This document shows, piece after piece, positions 35,734 to 45,948 of a stretch of DNA of 64,000 nucleotides. The stretch is taken from assembly GCA_019671005.1 (NCBI GenBank), contig CM033718.1:19472014-19536013 (forward strand). The letters are read 5' to 3'. The stretch's first letter is position 1, and every line of letters begins with the position of its first letter. The translations under genes were made by a program, and so were the position numbers. A model generated the notes under the pieces. It was not told where the DNA came from, ran no database searches, and was given only the letters and a program-made list of their open reading frames with translations. Source of the stretch: Hibiscus mutabilis (taxonomy: Eukaryota; Streptophyta; Magnoliopsida; Malvales; Malvaceae).

Positions 35734-36180
35734 TTGATGTGTATTACAACCGAGGAAGAGGTTTCAGATGATAAATCATGGAAGCTTTACTTCGATGGAG
35801 CCTCTAACGCCCTCGGCCATGGGATAGGAGCAGTGCTAATTTCTCCTGAGGACGTCTATTATCCTTTCACCAGCAGATTGGAATTTTTCTGCACTAACAA
35901 TATAGCTGAATACGAAGCTTGCGTTATGGGACTAAACTCAGCTATTGAGAGAAAGATTAAGGAACTTCGAGTATTCGGAGATTCATCCTTAGTAATTTAC
36001 CAATTGCGCGAGGAATGGGAAACCAGGGACCCGAAGTTGGTCAAATATTATGAATTGATTCAAGAGCTCACCAAAGAGTTCGAAAAGGTCAGCTTCAATT
36101 ACCTGCCCCGAGAAGAAAATTAGATGGCAGACGTCTTGGCAACCTTGGCATCCATGTTTAAAACAAACACCGGGCAGAAA
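35734..36180 (+). pseudogene. Second, archaeal-type RNase H (aRNH) of element C
   Basis: The motifs are WKLYFDGASNALGHGIGAVL (Asp near 35782), NNIAEYEACVMGL (Glu near 35908), LRVFGDSSLVIYQL (Asp near 35980) and ending LPREEN-stop-MADVLATLAS near 36105-36150. These match the extra archaeal-like RNase H that Tat-lineage elements acquired beside their own RNase H. The four acidic catalytic positions appear preserved; a TAG at 36121-36123 breaks the end. Confidence 0.83.
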
Positions 36181-37505
36181 TGAAGCCCATTGAGATGCGG
36201 ACGTTTGAAAAGCCTGCTCATTGTTGTAACATACAGGAAGAGATTGATGGAAACCCATGGTACTATGACATCTTGCAATATGTCAAGCTTCAAAAGTATC
36301 CAGAAGGGGCAAATGACAATGACAGAAAGACACTCAGAAAAATGGCAATAAGATATGTCCTAGATGGGGAGATCCTATATAAGAGAAGTCATGATCAGAC
36401 ATTACTGAGATGTGTGGATGCCCGGGAGGCGAAGGAGATTTTAGCCGAAGTACATGACGGGCTCTGTGGAACGCACGCCAACGGGCTGTCTATAGCCCGA
36501 AAAATTATGAGATATGGTTATTTCTGGTTGACCATGGAGGGAGATTGCATCGATTACGCCAGGAAATGCCACAAATGCCAAATCTACGCTGACAAAATTC
36601 ACGCACCCCCATCGCCTTTACACACCATGAATTCTCCGTGGCCTTTCGCAGCGTGGGGTATAGACGTCATCGGGCAGATTCATCCGAAAGCTTCCAATGG
36701 ACACCGTTTCATTTTGGTCGCCATAGACTATTTCACTAAATGGGTAGAGGCAGCGTCTTACGCCAACATCACAAGGACTACAGTATGTAAGTTCTTAAAG
36801 AAGGAGATTATTTGTCGATACGGATTGCCATAAAGGGTCATCACCGACAACGCTTCCAATCTGAATAACAAAATGATGACAGACGTGTGCATTCAATTCA
36901 AGATAACACACCATAATTCCACAGTCTATCATCCTAAAATGAATGGAGCAGTGGAAGCAGCAAATAAGAACATAAAGAAGATCATAGCAAAGATGACGGA
37001 TACCTACAGGGATTGGCATGAGAAGTTTCTGTTTGCCCTTTTCGCCTATAGGACGTCCATTCGCACATCAAAGGGGGCAACACCCTACTCCTTGGTGTAT
37101 GGTACCGAAGCAGTACTCCCCATCGAGGTAGAGATCCCGTCTCTCCGAGTCTTAAACAAAGTAAAATTGGAAGAAGCCGAATGGGTGCAGGCCAGACTCG
37201 ACCAGCTAAATCTCATTGATGAAAAGAGACTAAAGGCCATTTGTCATGGTCAGATGTACCAAAAGCGGATGATGCAGGCATACAACAAAAAGGTGCGCCC
37301 AAGAGAATTCAAAGAAGGGGATCTGGTGCTTAAGAAAATCCTCCCGATTCAGAAAGATTCTCGAGGAAAGTGGATGCCCAACTGGGAAGGGCCGTACGTG
37401 GTAAAAAATGCCTTCTCAGGAGGAGCCCTAATCCTAACAGAAATGGATGGAGACGAGCTGAAAAACCATGTAAATTCTAATGCTGTTAAGAAATACTATT
37501 CTTGA
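36181..37505 (+). pseudogene. Integrase of element C
   Basis: The open frame 36180-36833 and, after a TAA near 36832, 36873-37505 cover the whole domain. The HHCC zinc domain is intact (HDGLCGTHANG near 36453, CHKCQ near 36569). The triad residues are Asp in WGIDVIGQIH (about 36658), Asp in ITDNASN (about 36846) and Glu in MNGAVEAANKN (about 36943). The C-terminus holds PYSLVYGTEAVLPIE, EGDLVLKK and WEGPYVVK (GPY-type module) and ends KKYYS before TGA at 37503. There is no chromodomain, as expected for Tat elements. Confidence 0.9.
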
Positions 37506-38490
37506 AAAAAAAATGGAGAGCTTAGGGCGAAAACCCAAAACCGGGCGTCTTGAAGCAGAGGGAGGACCTGAGTTGAAAACCCGTAAAGGGCGGCTCGGGT
37601 AAATTGAAAAACTGAATATCCGAAGAGAAGGGTATCCCCATGAACACCGTGAAGAGGAAGCTTCAGGCAAAAAATTCTACACTGGTTGACAGGATCATGT
37701 ATCATTCATATCGAAGATAATGAGGGACCCTGTATTTCATATTTAACTTTTCTTCTTTCTCATGTGTGTCATACCTCTTTTAAGATATACCAAGCCCTTA
37801 ATCGTAATAAAATCGTGTTTTTGAGCATCCATTCCTTGCCTTCTTGTTAATTTCAGGAAAATAAGTTAACATAGGCTTATGGTAAAACAAGAGATTTTTT
37901 AGCATTACTGTGATCTAACCTTAAAAATGCAGATGATTAAAGAAAATGATGTTAACTTCGCCCTCTAGCTCCCTACATAACAGCTGTTGCTAGGGAAGGC
38001 GGAAAGCTTCAAACAACCGGATAGGATGACCAATGGCGTACGTCCTGCTTATTCAAGAAAAGCATGGGAGATAACAAGAGAGATCTCCCGGGTGAAAACC
38101 CAGAAGGGCACCCCTCAAAAAAAGCTCTCTAAAGCAAAAACCCGAAAGGGCACTTTAGAATTCCAAGTCGTAAATGGAGAATAAGAAAGGTTGGAATGGT
38201 TGAACCTGACAGTGAAGTGGGGTATCGACGCCCGTGAAAAAGGAGAAAGTGAACAACGAGATCGAATAAGGACCAAAACAAGCCCACCAAGATATTGACA
38301 CTCATGCATCATGAATAGTCAGACATCACTAGGATTAGGAGCATGTCAATTCATTTGTCATAGCATTTTGTTTTATCTTAGACGGGTATCTGTGGATTCA
38401 AAGCGACATCGATGGCCATCGTGGTGTGAATCCCAAATGTGAAGACATTGGTTCTACATACAAAAGGCATATATTTCCAAGCGCCTACAG
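37506..38490 (+). other. 3' UTR of element C, first part, with CCC-loop-GGG hairpins
   Basis: No coding frame is convincing. Motifs of the form AAAACCC-(loop)-GGGC recur at 37525-37547, 37576-37593, 38095-38110 and 38136-38152. Three of them are closed by different complementary flanks (37566-37600, 38090-38113, 38128-38159). A separate hairpin with GGATTC/GAATCC arms around CGATGGCCATCG lies at about 38393-38433. The small ORF 37987-38184 overlaps these structures and is not supported. Confidence 0.6.
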
Positions 38491-39300
38491 AGAGAGGTTC
38501 TATATAAGAAGAATCCTCCGCTCCGAGGCTTAAGAAGCTGAAAGTTTTGTATAGGAATGACTTACAGCTCCAGGGTGAAGACTAGCAGTTCTATATAGGA
38601 AGAACTCCCAGTCGAAGAAATTCACCCATGACACACAAGGTTATATAGGAAATCTTGTTGTGTTTGAAAGCGAAGAGTCTTATATAGGAAAGGCTCCTAG
38701 CTTTAATGTCTTAGAGTAAAAGATTCTATATAGGAAGAATTCGTAGCTCCAAGATTTGAGCATGTGATTCTTTATAGGAATGATCGACGGCGGCTCGGGG
38801 TGAAGACTAGCAGTTCTATATAGGAAGAACTCCCAGTCGAAGGAATTCACCCATGATACACGAGGTTTTATATAGGGAAAACATGTTGTGTCGAAAGCGA
38901 AGAGTTCTATATAGGAAGGGCTCCGAGCTTTACTGTCTTAGAGTGAAAGGTTATATATAGGAAGAACCTGTAGCCCTGAGATTTCAGAAGCTAAAAGTTC
39001 TATATAGGAAGGACTGACGGCTCTAGGGTTTGAAGACTAGCAGTTCTATATAGGAGGAACTCCCAGTCAGAAGAATCCATCAGCGACGCAAAAGGTTTTA
39101 TATAGGAGAAACCAGCGTTGAAGGCGAAGAGTTCTATATAGGAAGGACTCTAAGCTTTACTGTCTCGAAATGAAAAGTTCTATATAGGAGGGACTCATAA
39201 CTCGAGGCTTCAGAGTGAAGGGTTCTATATAGGAAGAGCCTGTAGCTCCAAGATCGGAAGGTGACGAAGCTCTATATAGGAAGAACTTACGAGCCTGAAG
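38491..39300 (+). repeat. Tandem hairpin repeat array in the 3' UTR of element C
   Basis: About 18 short units of 38-55 bases, each centred on TATATAGGA (mild variants TATATAAGA, GTATAGGA, TTATAGGA) and flanked by short complementary arms. Groups of about five units form a higher-order repeat of 225-230 bases; the GAAGACTAGCAG block recurs at 38577, 38802 and 39032. Tat/Ogre elements are known to carry hypervariable tandem repeats at this place, which can seed satellite DNA. The base-pairing pattern is described in the findings. Confidence 0.9.
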
Positions 39301-39349
39301 ATTCAGCTAAGGAAGTGCAGAGAGTTCCAGAAGAACACGTGTTTCCAAA

Positions 39350-39367
39350 GCTACAAACAGGGAAGTC
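39350..39367 (+). other. Polypurine-type tract before the C 3' LTR
   Basis: ACAAACAGGGAAGTC precedes TGATAAAAATGAG. It is shorter and less pure than those of A and B, so the exact start of the LTR is inferred from this tract and the TG. Confidence 0.5.
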
Positions 39368-42248
39368 TGATAAAAATGAGTGCTTATGAATCTTTGCTTT
39401 GTTCCCATTCCACAAGAACAAGCAAAGAGGGCCAACTGTAATCACTCATTTTATCTGGTCTGTAAATACATATTAGTATAATTATTAGTATATTAGTGTT
39501 GCATGTTACATTGTATTATATTATGCTATATGTTTATTATGTGCATGAGTGTTATTAATATATGTAAAGTGTGTGCATGTATATTATAAACTGTGTATGT
39601 ATACGTATTAAATACGTGTATGTGTGTCGTGCATGTATCTATATTTAGTACGAGCGTATTTGTTTTTACGGATAATGTGTGTAGATGTTATGTTAATTAT
39701 GTGTATGATTATATATGTATGTATGCTAGTATGTTATATTAATTAATGTTAGCATAGGTATATACGTATGTATTATCGTATGTATATTATTATTACTAAT
39801 TGTTGTTATTACTAATATTAATATTATTGGGCTAATATAAAATGAAATCCAAAAACATGTTAAACCCAAATGAATAAATGGCCAGTCCAAGTCCATTACA
39901 AGCCTAAAGTTATTAATATTATTACAAGGCCCGGTCGGCCCAAACCCAAAAGCCCTATTTAACTCTAATTACTTTGGTGCAGATAACTATGGGCTGTTGG
40001 ATCAAGATCTGATCCAACGGCCACGATCAAGCAGGGACAAAATATCTAGCCGGCCGCGTGAACTACACGTTTGGACGATTCGAGTGCCACGCGCGGACTC
40101 TTCGATATCCCACGCGTGCGTGAGTCCCACGCGCTATAACTCCTCGACTGTTGAGCCACACGTGTCACGATCTGGAGCCGTTTCACCAATCGAGGCTTCA
40201 TCTGGGCCGTTCATCCTTCAAGCCAGCCCGACCATTAGATCAGATCTGATCCAACGACCAAGAATGCCTCTGGCTGAAGACAGAACCCCCACACCGCCAC
40301 CATGCTTCCACCATGCCGGTCTCCAACCACCGCGCTCAGACACATCAAAACACAAGAAAAGAAAGATTATGTCAGTAATCAGTCCAGATCTGAAAATAGA
40401 TATTATATTACTTGTACCAAACCAAAAGACAGGCATATATGTATGAAAAAATCATTTTGTAACAAGCAAAGTGGTAATCGAAAAGAAAGAAATACAAAAA
40501 AAAACAATCTTCAGTGGTAATACTCTTCTCTTTTCTTACTTTGTTGCATGCATACAAAAAATATACGTAGTAAATAAAAAAAGAGAGATTTAGAATCGTT
40601 ACCATCGTCGTCAGTGGATCTCCCCTCACCAGTGATAAGCCTCTTCGGCTTTCCCAAGCCGAATATGGTGAACTGAAAGGAGTGGGAGGCGCTTTTTGGT
40701 TTCGTTTTGGGTTGAAATAAAAAAAGGGGGTTTTCGTTTCGTATTTCTTAGATCTAGGACGGATAGAGGCTTTTTTCTCCGAATCCAAGTTCGGATTCGT
40801 GTCGAGGGTAAGGTAAGGGTCATTTTGGTGTGTTTTTTGGGGCTCGCCGGCACCGGCTAGCGGCGGAGAAGACGGCGGTCGGCCACCGGTTTCTGGGTTC
40901 ATCAGGGGTGAGTTGAGAGAAAATGAGAGAGAACGGCTTGTTATAAAAATTGAAAAATGAACGAAAGGGGAAAATTTTGTGTTCGGCCAAAAAAGAGGGT
41001 TTTTATAAGCGTTGTTATTTCGTGAAATGGGGTAATTACGTAATAAATCCCCCCGCGTTTTCAATATTTTCGTTTGTGTCTCGCCGCATGGTATATTCAC
41101 AGTTCCAGTCCCCCTTATGTTTCAAAATCTTGCAATCCCATCCCTAAATTACATCGAATCAGTTTTGAAATGGTAAAACTACCCCTTTAACCATCCTGCG
41201 TTTTTGGATTTTTCACTTCGGGTCTGCCCCTTGGTCCAATTACAGTTTTGATCCTTTTAGTTTCAGTCCTGTTTCAATGTAAATATTCATGTTAGTCTAT
41301 TATAATCGTGTATGTTGATGTAGCCTTTTGTTTTATCATATATCCTTCGTATATGCCTTGTATTTTTATGTTTACATGTATATGCGTGTTAAGTTCATGA
41401 TGATTATGTGTCTTTATGTATTGGTTCAGTTATTCGTATCATGCATATTGTGTTCTAGTCGGCTCGTACATAACATGTTTTGTATTTTAGTACGTATTGT
41501 ATGTTCTCTTGGCTTTTAGGTTACGTGTTCGTATATTTTCTTTTTATAATATATTGCTCTATATGTGTTGAAATGTGTTTTATTTCTAATATGTATGTCT
41601 TCTTGAAATATATGTTTTTGTCCACTCACGTATTTTTTCATGCCTTGTTAGTGTGACATGTTAAATTTGTTTTTATCTACCATTAAGATTGATATGTATA
41701 ATGTTTGTTTTTAGTTACGTATTTTATTTACGTTAGATTAGTATTCTGTTATGTGAATATTTACTGTCTTTAAATTATTTGTCATGTTTTGTATTTTGCT
41801 CATTAAGGTTGCATAATGATATATAAATTGTCAATGCGGTGCCCTTTTATCCGAGCGTAAACGGGGCCAGTATCAGGCGTAGTGATAGTGGTTAGGCGTT
41901 TACTCTCGGATAACGGGGCCCTTAAAATTTATTCGCAATTATGACCGAATTTTAAACTAATCGTCACTTTAATCCGAAAAATCTAATATTAATAAAGCGG
42001 TAATTATTAAAGTACCAATTTTGGGCGGTGTGGGGGTACTAATCCTTCCCCATCCGTAACCGACTCCCGAACTCAAAGTTTTTTGAATCTCTGGTTTTAT
42101 TGTGTCCGACCTACCTAAGTGGTCGGTGGCGACTCCAATTTTTAAATAAAATGCAGTTTTTTAAACCTCACAGAATAAATATTTTAATACCCGAAAAACC
42201 ACAAACACTTTGAACCCACGTTTTTTTAGTGAGAAGGACATCGCTACA
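39368..42248 (+). repeat. 3' LTR of element C
   Basis: About 2.88 kb, starting TGATAAAAATGAG and ending GCTACA. The first 1.1 kb has no counterpart in the left LTR; the rest (40470-42248) matches 25298-27168 closely. It lacks about 80 bases present in the left copy (junction near 41260). An imperfect palindrome lies at 39369-39455, a GATCTGATC-rich block near 40000-40260, a TATA-like TTATAAAAA near 40940, and the same hairpin as in the left LTR at 41847-41913. Beyond its end the first ten bases of the primer-site region are repeated (42249-42258). Confidence 0.85.
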
Positions 42249-42258
42249 GATGGCGACT

Positions 42259-44101
42259 TCATGAGCATCATAAATGTGATTGCTTTGTGTGTTAGTATCC
42301 GCAAAATAGGTAGACGATGAATATGCGTGTTTGGGACCGATAGTATGAGGCTGGTTATTTATGAAATGCATGATGATTGTTTACTGATTGTAATAATTGT
42401 GATGACTTTTATGCTTGTTCGATTAGATTGATAAATTGGTTGTTTGAATGCTTCAGTCCTTGAGTTTTAATCCAATAAGGAAATATATGATAATAAGAAA
42501 TCTAAATAATAAGGTCCTAATTAATAAAAGAGATTGATTCTTGATCCAATACTTCCAAAATAATGGAAATATCCATAAAAGTGGGCTTATTCTCAGTTTT
42601 GATTCAATAAGTCAAATTCTTCATGTCAAAATCCATATTCGTATCAGTCACAAGGCGCGGTCACGCCTTATCGAAGACGAGCTTCTGCCCAGCTCTATTT
42701 TCTTCCAAACGACTTGATTTTCATATGGGAAGCTAAAAACATGCTTTTGAGATGATTTTTACTATTTTATCCATATTTTACCTCCTAAATCAAAACAAAC
42801 ATAATTTCCCCAATTAAGCAGATATTATAACTAGAATATGGAGGGTTTAATCACACCAAAGTGTATAATTATAACCTATCAGTCTTTATCTACGTCAAAT
42901 CTTAATTTGGTGTTAATAAGGTTTAAAAATGGTAGGAAACCACTTAAACTATCTTCCATAAATTGTAGATTTGATTAGGGATCTTGTCTTTGGGTTTTAG
43001 GTGATTTGTTTGTAATAGCAACCATAGGGGTCCTTGGTGGATCAAGTGTGGTTACGTGCCAAGTAAGGGCACTTGTGTGGTTGGGTCTTCTATATTGATG
43101 GGTTTCGAATACCTAGTGTAAGAAATAGTGTGTGTTGCAATACCATGGTTAAATATTTCCGAATGTATGAACTCGATGCTTAGTGGGACCATGACTCATT
43201 TGAAGATGCTTGATGAGAGATTCTGAGCATAGGTGTATGTATCATGACGCTTAATGGTATCAAGCCTTACCCCAAAGAGAGTATGTATCCCGATGCTTAG
43301 TGGAATCGGGCTTCACTCAGAGTGTATGTATCCTAATGCTTAGTGGTCATGGGCCGCACTCCTATATTATGGTATGATACTTATACGCTCGATGAGAGAT
43401 TCCAAGCACGAGTGTATGATCTCGATGCTTAGTGGACGCGGACATCACTCATATATTGTGGTACAATTCTTGCATGTTATATAATTAGAAGGATAGGAGT
43501 AGAGCCATATGTATTTGATGTTTTATTGCCATGTTATGAGTATGGTTGGGCCTTGTGTGCCACATATGATGATTGCTATGATGAGAGCATGTGTTTAGGT
43601 GACTAATGGTAGAGTCACGTGTTTATTTATCTCTCCTTATTTCTCGTACTAGCTTGTATGCTTATGTTTATGATTAGCATGAAGTATAGAAGAGTAGATG
43701 TGTACCACTGAGCTTTGTAAGCTCAGCGCTCGAAATCGTTGCTTCTGTGCGTAGGTTGATCATCGGATCGTGGGATCGAGAAGCACTATTAGTACGAGAT
43801 TCCAGCATGTGGAGGCTTTCAGAGTGCGGTACTTGTGTTTAGTGGGCTATGTATTCATAGGACCTTACGTGGTCGAGTTTGTATTTCTTATTTTGAAAAT
43901 TTTATTTATCAATTCAAATGTTTAAATTTTAACTTAAATGGAGCTTTTTTGTAATGTTTTAATCATTTATGTATATTTTAATCGTGGGCTTTAAATGTTT
44001 TCAGAAAGTATTTTTATTTGGGCTAAACCAGCTTAAGAAATTTTATGGATTTTGGTTTAGGCTTGAGTCCCAAATGTGACATCTGGGTTGAGGGTGTTAC
44101 A
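42259..44101 (+). repeat. 3' part of a gypsy LTR (F)
   Basis: No coding gene. It ends GGGTGTTACA at 44101, the usual chromovirus LTR end, and has the hairpin CTGAGCTT-TGT-AAGCTCAG at 43708-43726 in the position where A and B have theirs. A degenerate repeat containing CGATGCTTAGTGG recurs about five times at 43174-43440. No primer site follows. Its left part is missing, cut by the junction with element C. Confidence 0.6.
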
Positions 44102-44986
44102 TTCACTTCTGAAGTTAGCTCATCTACTTGAACATCTTCTGTTGAAGTTTCTCTCCTTAGTATTTAGCAATTAATCCTTATCTCCTAAGTCTATTAAGAT
44201 ATTAAGGGATAATGATCATTCAATGTCAACTGTCATATGACAAAAAAATTGATGAACATAAGAGCAAGAAAAATAAAAAATAATGTCAAGGAATCCATTT
44301 ATTAAAAACCTAAAAGCTAAGCAATCATCGCAAAACACCCCTAGCCAACTTAAAAGATTAGATCATGGCTGGGGAAACCAACAAAACCATATCATTTTTA
44401 AACATCACCATCAAATTAGAAATAAAACTAAGAGAAATGGACAAAAGAAGGAGATCCATCGATGCAACCCTTCAATGGATCCATAGCTCCTGGTCACGGC
44501 CTGGTTCGAACCACGGTTTGCCCTCTACTCTCTCTTCTTCCTCACAGCGCAACCTCTTTGCTCGATCGATGTGCTTTTTATATAGGTGCTCGTGGAAACC
44601 CTAACTAGGTTTTTATTTTTGAAATTTTGTTACGCACCATTGTAGGTGTGTTATCTTATTTTTGAATTAGGGCTGACCTGCTTTGACTCTCGGCTGTTTG
44701 ACTGGGCATCAGACTTCTTTCTTTTGCCAATTGTTCTAAGCATTTCTCCTTTACTACGTTCTGTGCTCAACATTTCTCCTCTGCTCCACATGTTCCTGAC
44801 CTGCCACGCCTTCCCACTAGAACAATAAAACACCCCTTCACTCTATCAATGAAAAACTATACATTCCTTAACTCATAGACTCAAATGCATGGATCTACTT
44901 ACAAAATGCACAAATATGTACCCAAAGTATGATAATTCATGGAACTGTAATTTATAGGTGAAAATAAAACTTTTGAGGAGTTATCA
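44102..44986 (-). repeat. Minus-strand LTR-like fragment (H)
   Basis: Read on the minus strand it starts TGATAACTCCTC, has a TATA-like CCTATATAAAAAGC (plus positions 44572-44585), and continues to 44102 where LTR F begins. It interrupts the copia protease region of E. The sequence style recalls Athila or Tat LTRs but I cannot assign it firmly. Small ORFs on both strands at 44283-44833 show no known domain. Confidence 0.4.
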
Positions 44987-45886
44987 CCCACATTAGGCAG
45001 TATGCGAGTTTCAAATATTTTAACAGAACCACTTTTTTAGACAGATAATAAAAACTCGTTAGTAGTTTTTATTTGAGAAAGAACATATAGGGACTGAAAT
45101 TTATGGAAGAGATAATGATCTTCTGTCATGTGGTCTGATGCTCTTGAGTCAACTATCCAAACTGAACCATTAGTTTGATCATCTAAACCAAAAGAAACTA
45201 AACTACCTTCTGATGTTGTAGAAGCAAGGTTTGATTCATTGGGAGATGTCATTTGACTCATTAATCTTTGCAAGTCATCAATTTGTTGTTTGCTGAAGCT
45301 TGGTCTAGTAACTTTGTAGATGTTATATGAGCAGAGCCATCAGTTTGATGATTCATTCTCTGAGGCTTTCAATTTGCTAGCTTACCATGAAATTTTCAAC
45401 AATTTTCTTTTACATGACAAACCCTTCTACAATGGTCACACCAGGGCTTTTCTCTCCTTGACTTGTTTGTAGAATTGGTGATGAAAGTAACACTTTTAGA
45501 CTAGATATTTTGTGGCAGCATCACACCCCTTCTACTTTCTTCTCTTTTAAACTCAGAGAAGGCCTCTCGTACAGAAGGAAGGGGCTTTGTAGCAATAATC
45601 CTTCCTTTAACTGCATCAAGGTTACTGCTGAGACCATAAAGGAACTAGAACACTCTTCTTTGGGTTATGATTTACTTATATAATGTTGCATCAATAGTGG
45701 ATGACCAGCTATGACTTTCAGAAGGATCCAATTGTTGCAAGTACCTTAGAATGGTATTATAGTACTGTGTGACACTCATCTCATCTTGGTAAAAGCTATT
45801 GATCTTATTCCCAATCTCAAATAACTCAGCAACATTGTCTAAACTAAAATAGGTTTCTTTAGGAGCATCTTAGCTTTAACGAGTAA
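44987..45886 (-). pseudogene. Copia element E: gag C-terminus and protease, minus strand
   Basis: This is the second half of a copia element whose first half is at 52759-53710. On the minus strand it begins with a segment resembling LDNVAELFEIGNK near 45850-45810, followed by SVTQYY, LQQLDPSESHSW, a RVF.FLYGLSSNLDAVKGRI block, a zinc knuckle CDHCRRVCHVKENC near 45440-45400, and the protease VWIVDSRASDHMTEDHYLF near 45160-45100. The protease active site is D-S-R instead of D-S-G. Stops and frame changes are frequent in the gag part. The region is cut by D on the right and by H on the left. Confidence 0.78.
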
Positions 45887-45935
45887 ATCATATGAGAGAA
45901 CGCAATGCGCCTAAGAGATGTGGATTTCCCAACAG

Positions 45936-45948
45936 TGGTATTAAAGCC
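45936..45948 (+). other. Primer-binding-like site of element D
   Basis: TGGTATTAAAGCC follows CCAACAG. It matches the initiator tRNA-Met site TGGTATCAGAGCC with two changes, and the bases before it resemble the end of the right LTR (TTTCCTAACA). Confidence 0.6.

Larger units (their letters stand above)
25290..42248 (+). mobile_element. Tat/Ogre-type Ty3/gypsy retrotransposon C
   Basis: The element is about 17 kb with a tRNA-Arg-type primer site, an extra ORF upstream of gag, a gag-protease frame and a candidate intron before RT. RNase H is followed by a second archaeal-type RNase H, then integrase and a long 3' UTR with tandem repeats. This combination is the hallmark of the Tat/Ogre lineage. 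The left LTR lacks roughly its first 1.1 kb. LTR similarity is the highest of the three gypsy pairs by eye, so this is probably the youngest insertion. Relatively few stops interrupt each ORF. Confidence 0.9.

Noticed and set aside
34082..37505. Endogenous pararetrovirus
   Set aside because: RT and RNase H are followed by an integrase and enclosed by LTRs with a primer site, and no movement or coat protein is seen, so it is an LTR retrotransposon.
38491..39300. CRISPR-like array
   Set aside because: Repeats are degenerate and self-complementary, spacers are related to each other, the host is a plant genome and no cas genes exist; it is the 3' UTR repeat of a Tat/Ogre element.
44283..44833. 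Small host gene on either strand
   Set aside because: No known domain, and both strands are equally open; the region lies within a minus-strand LTR-like fragment.
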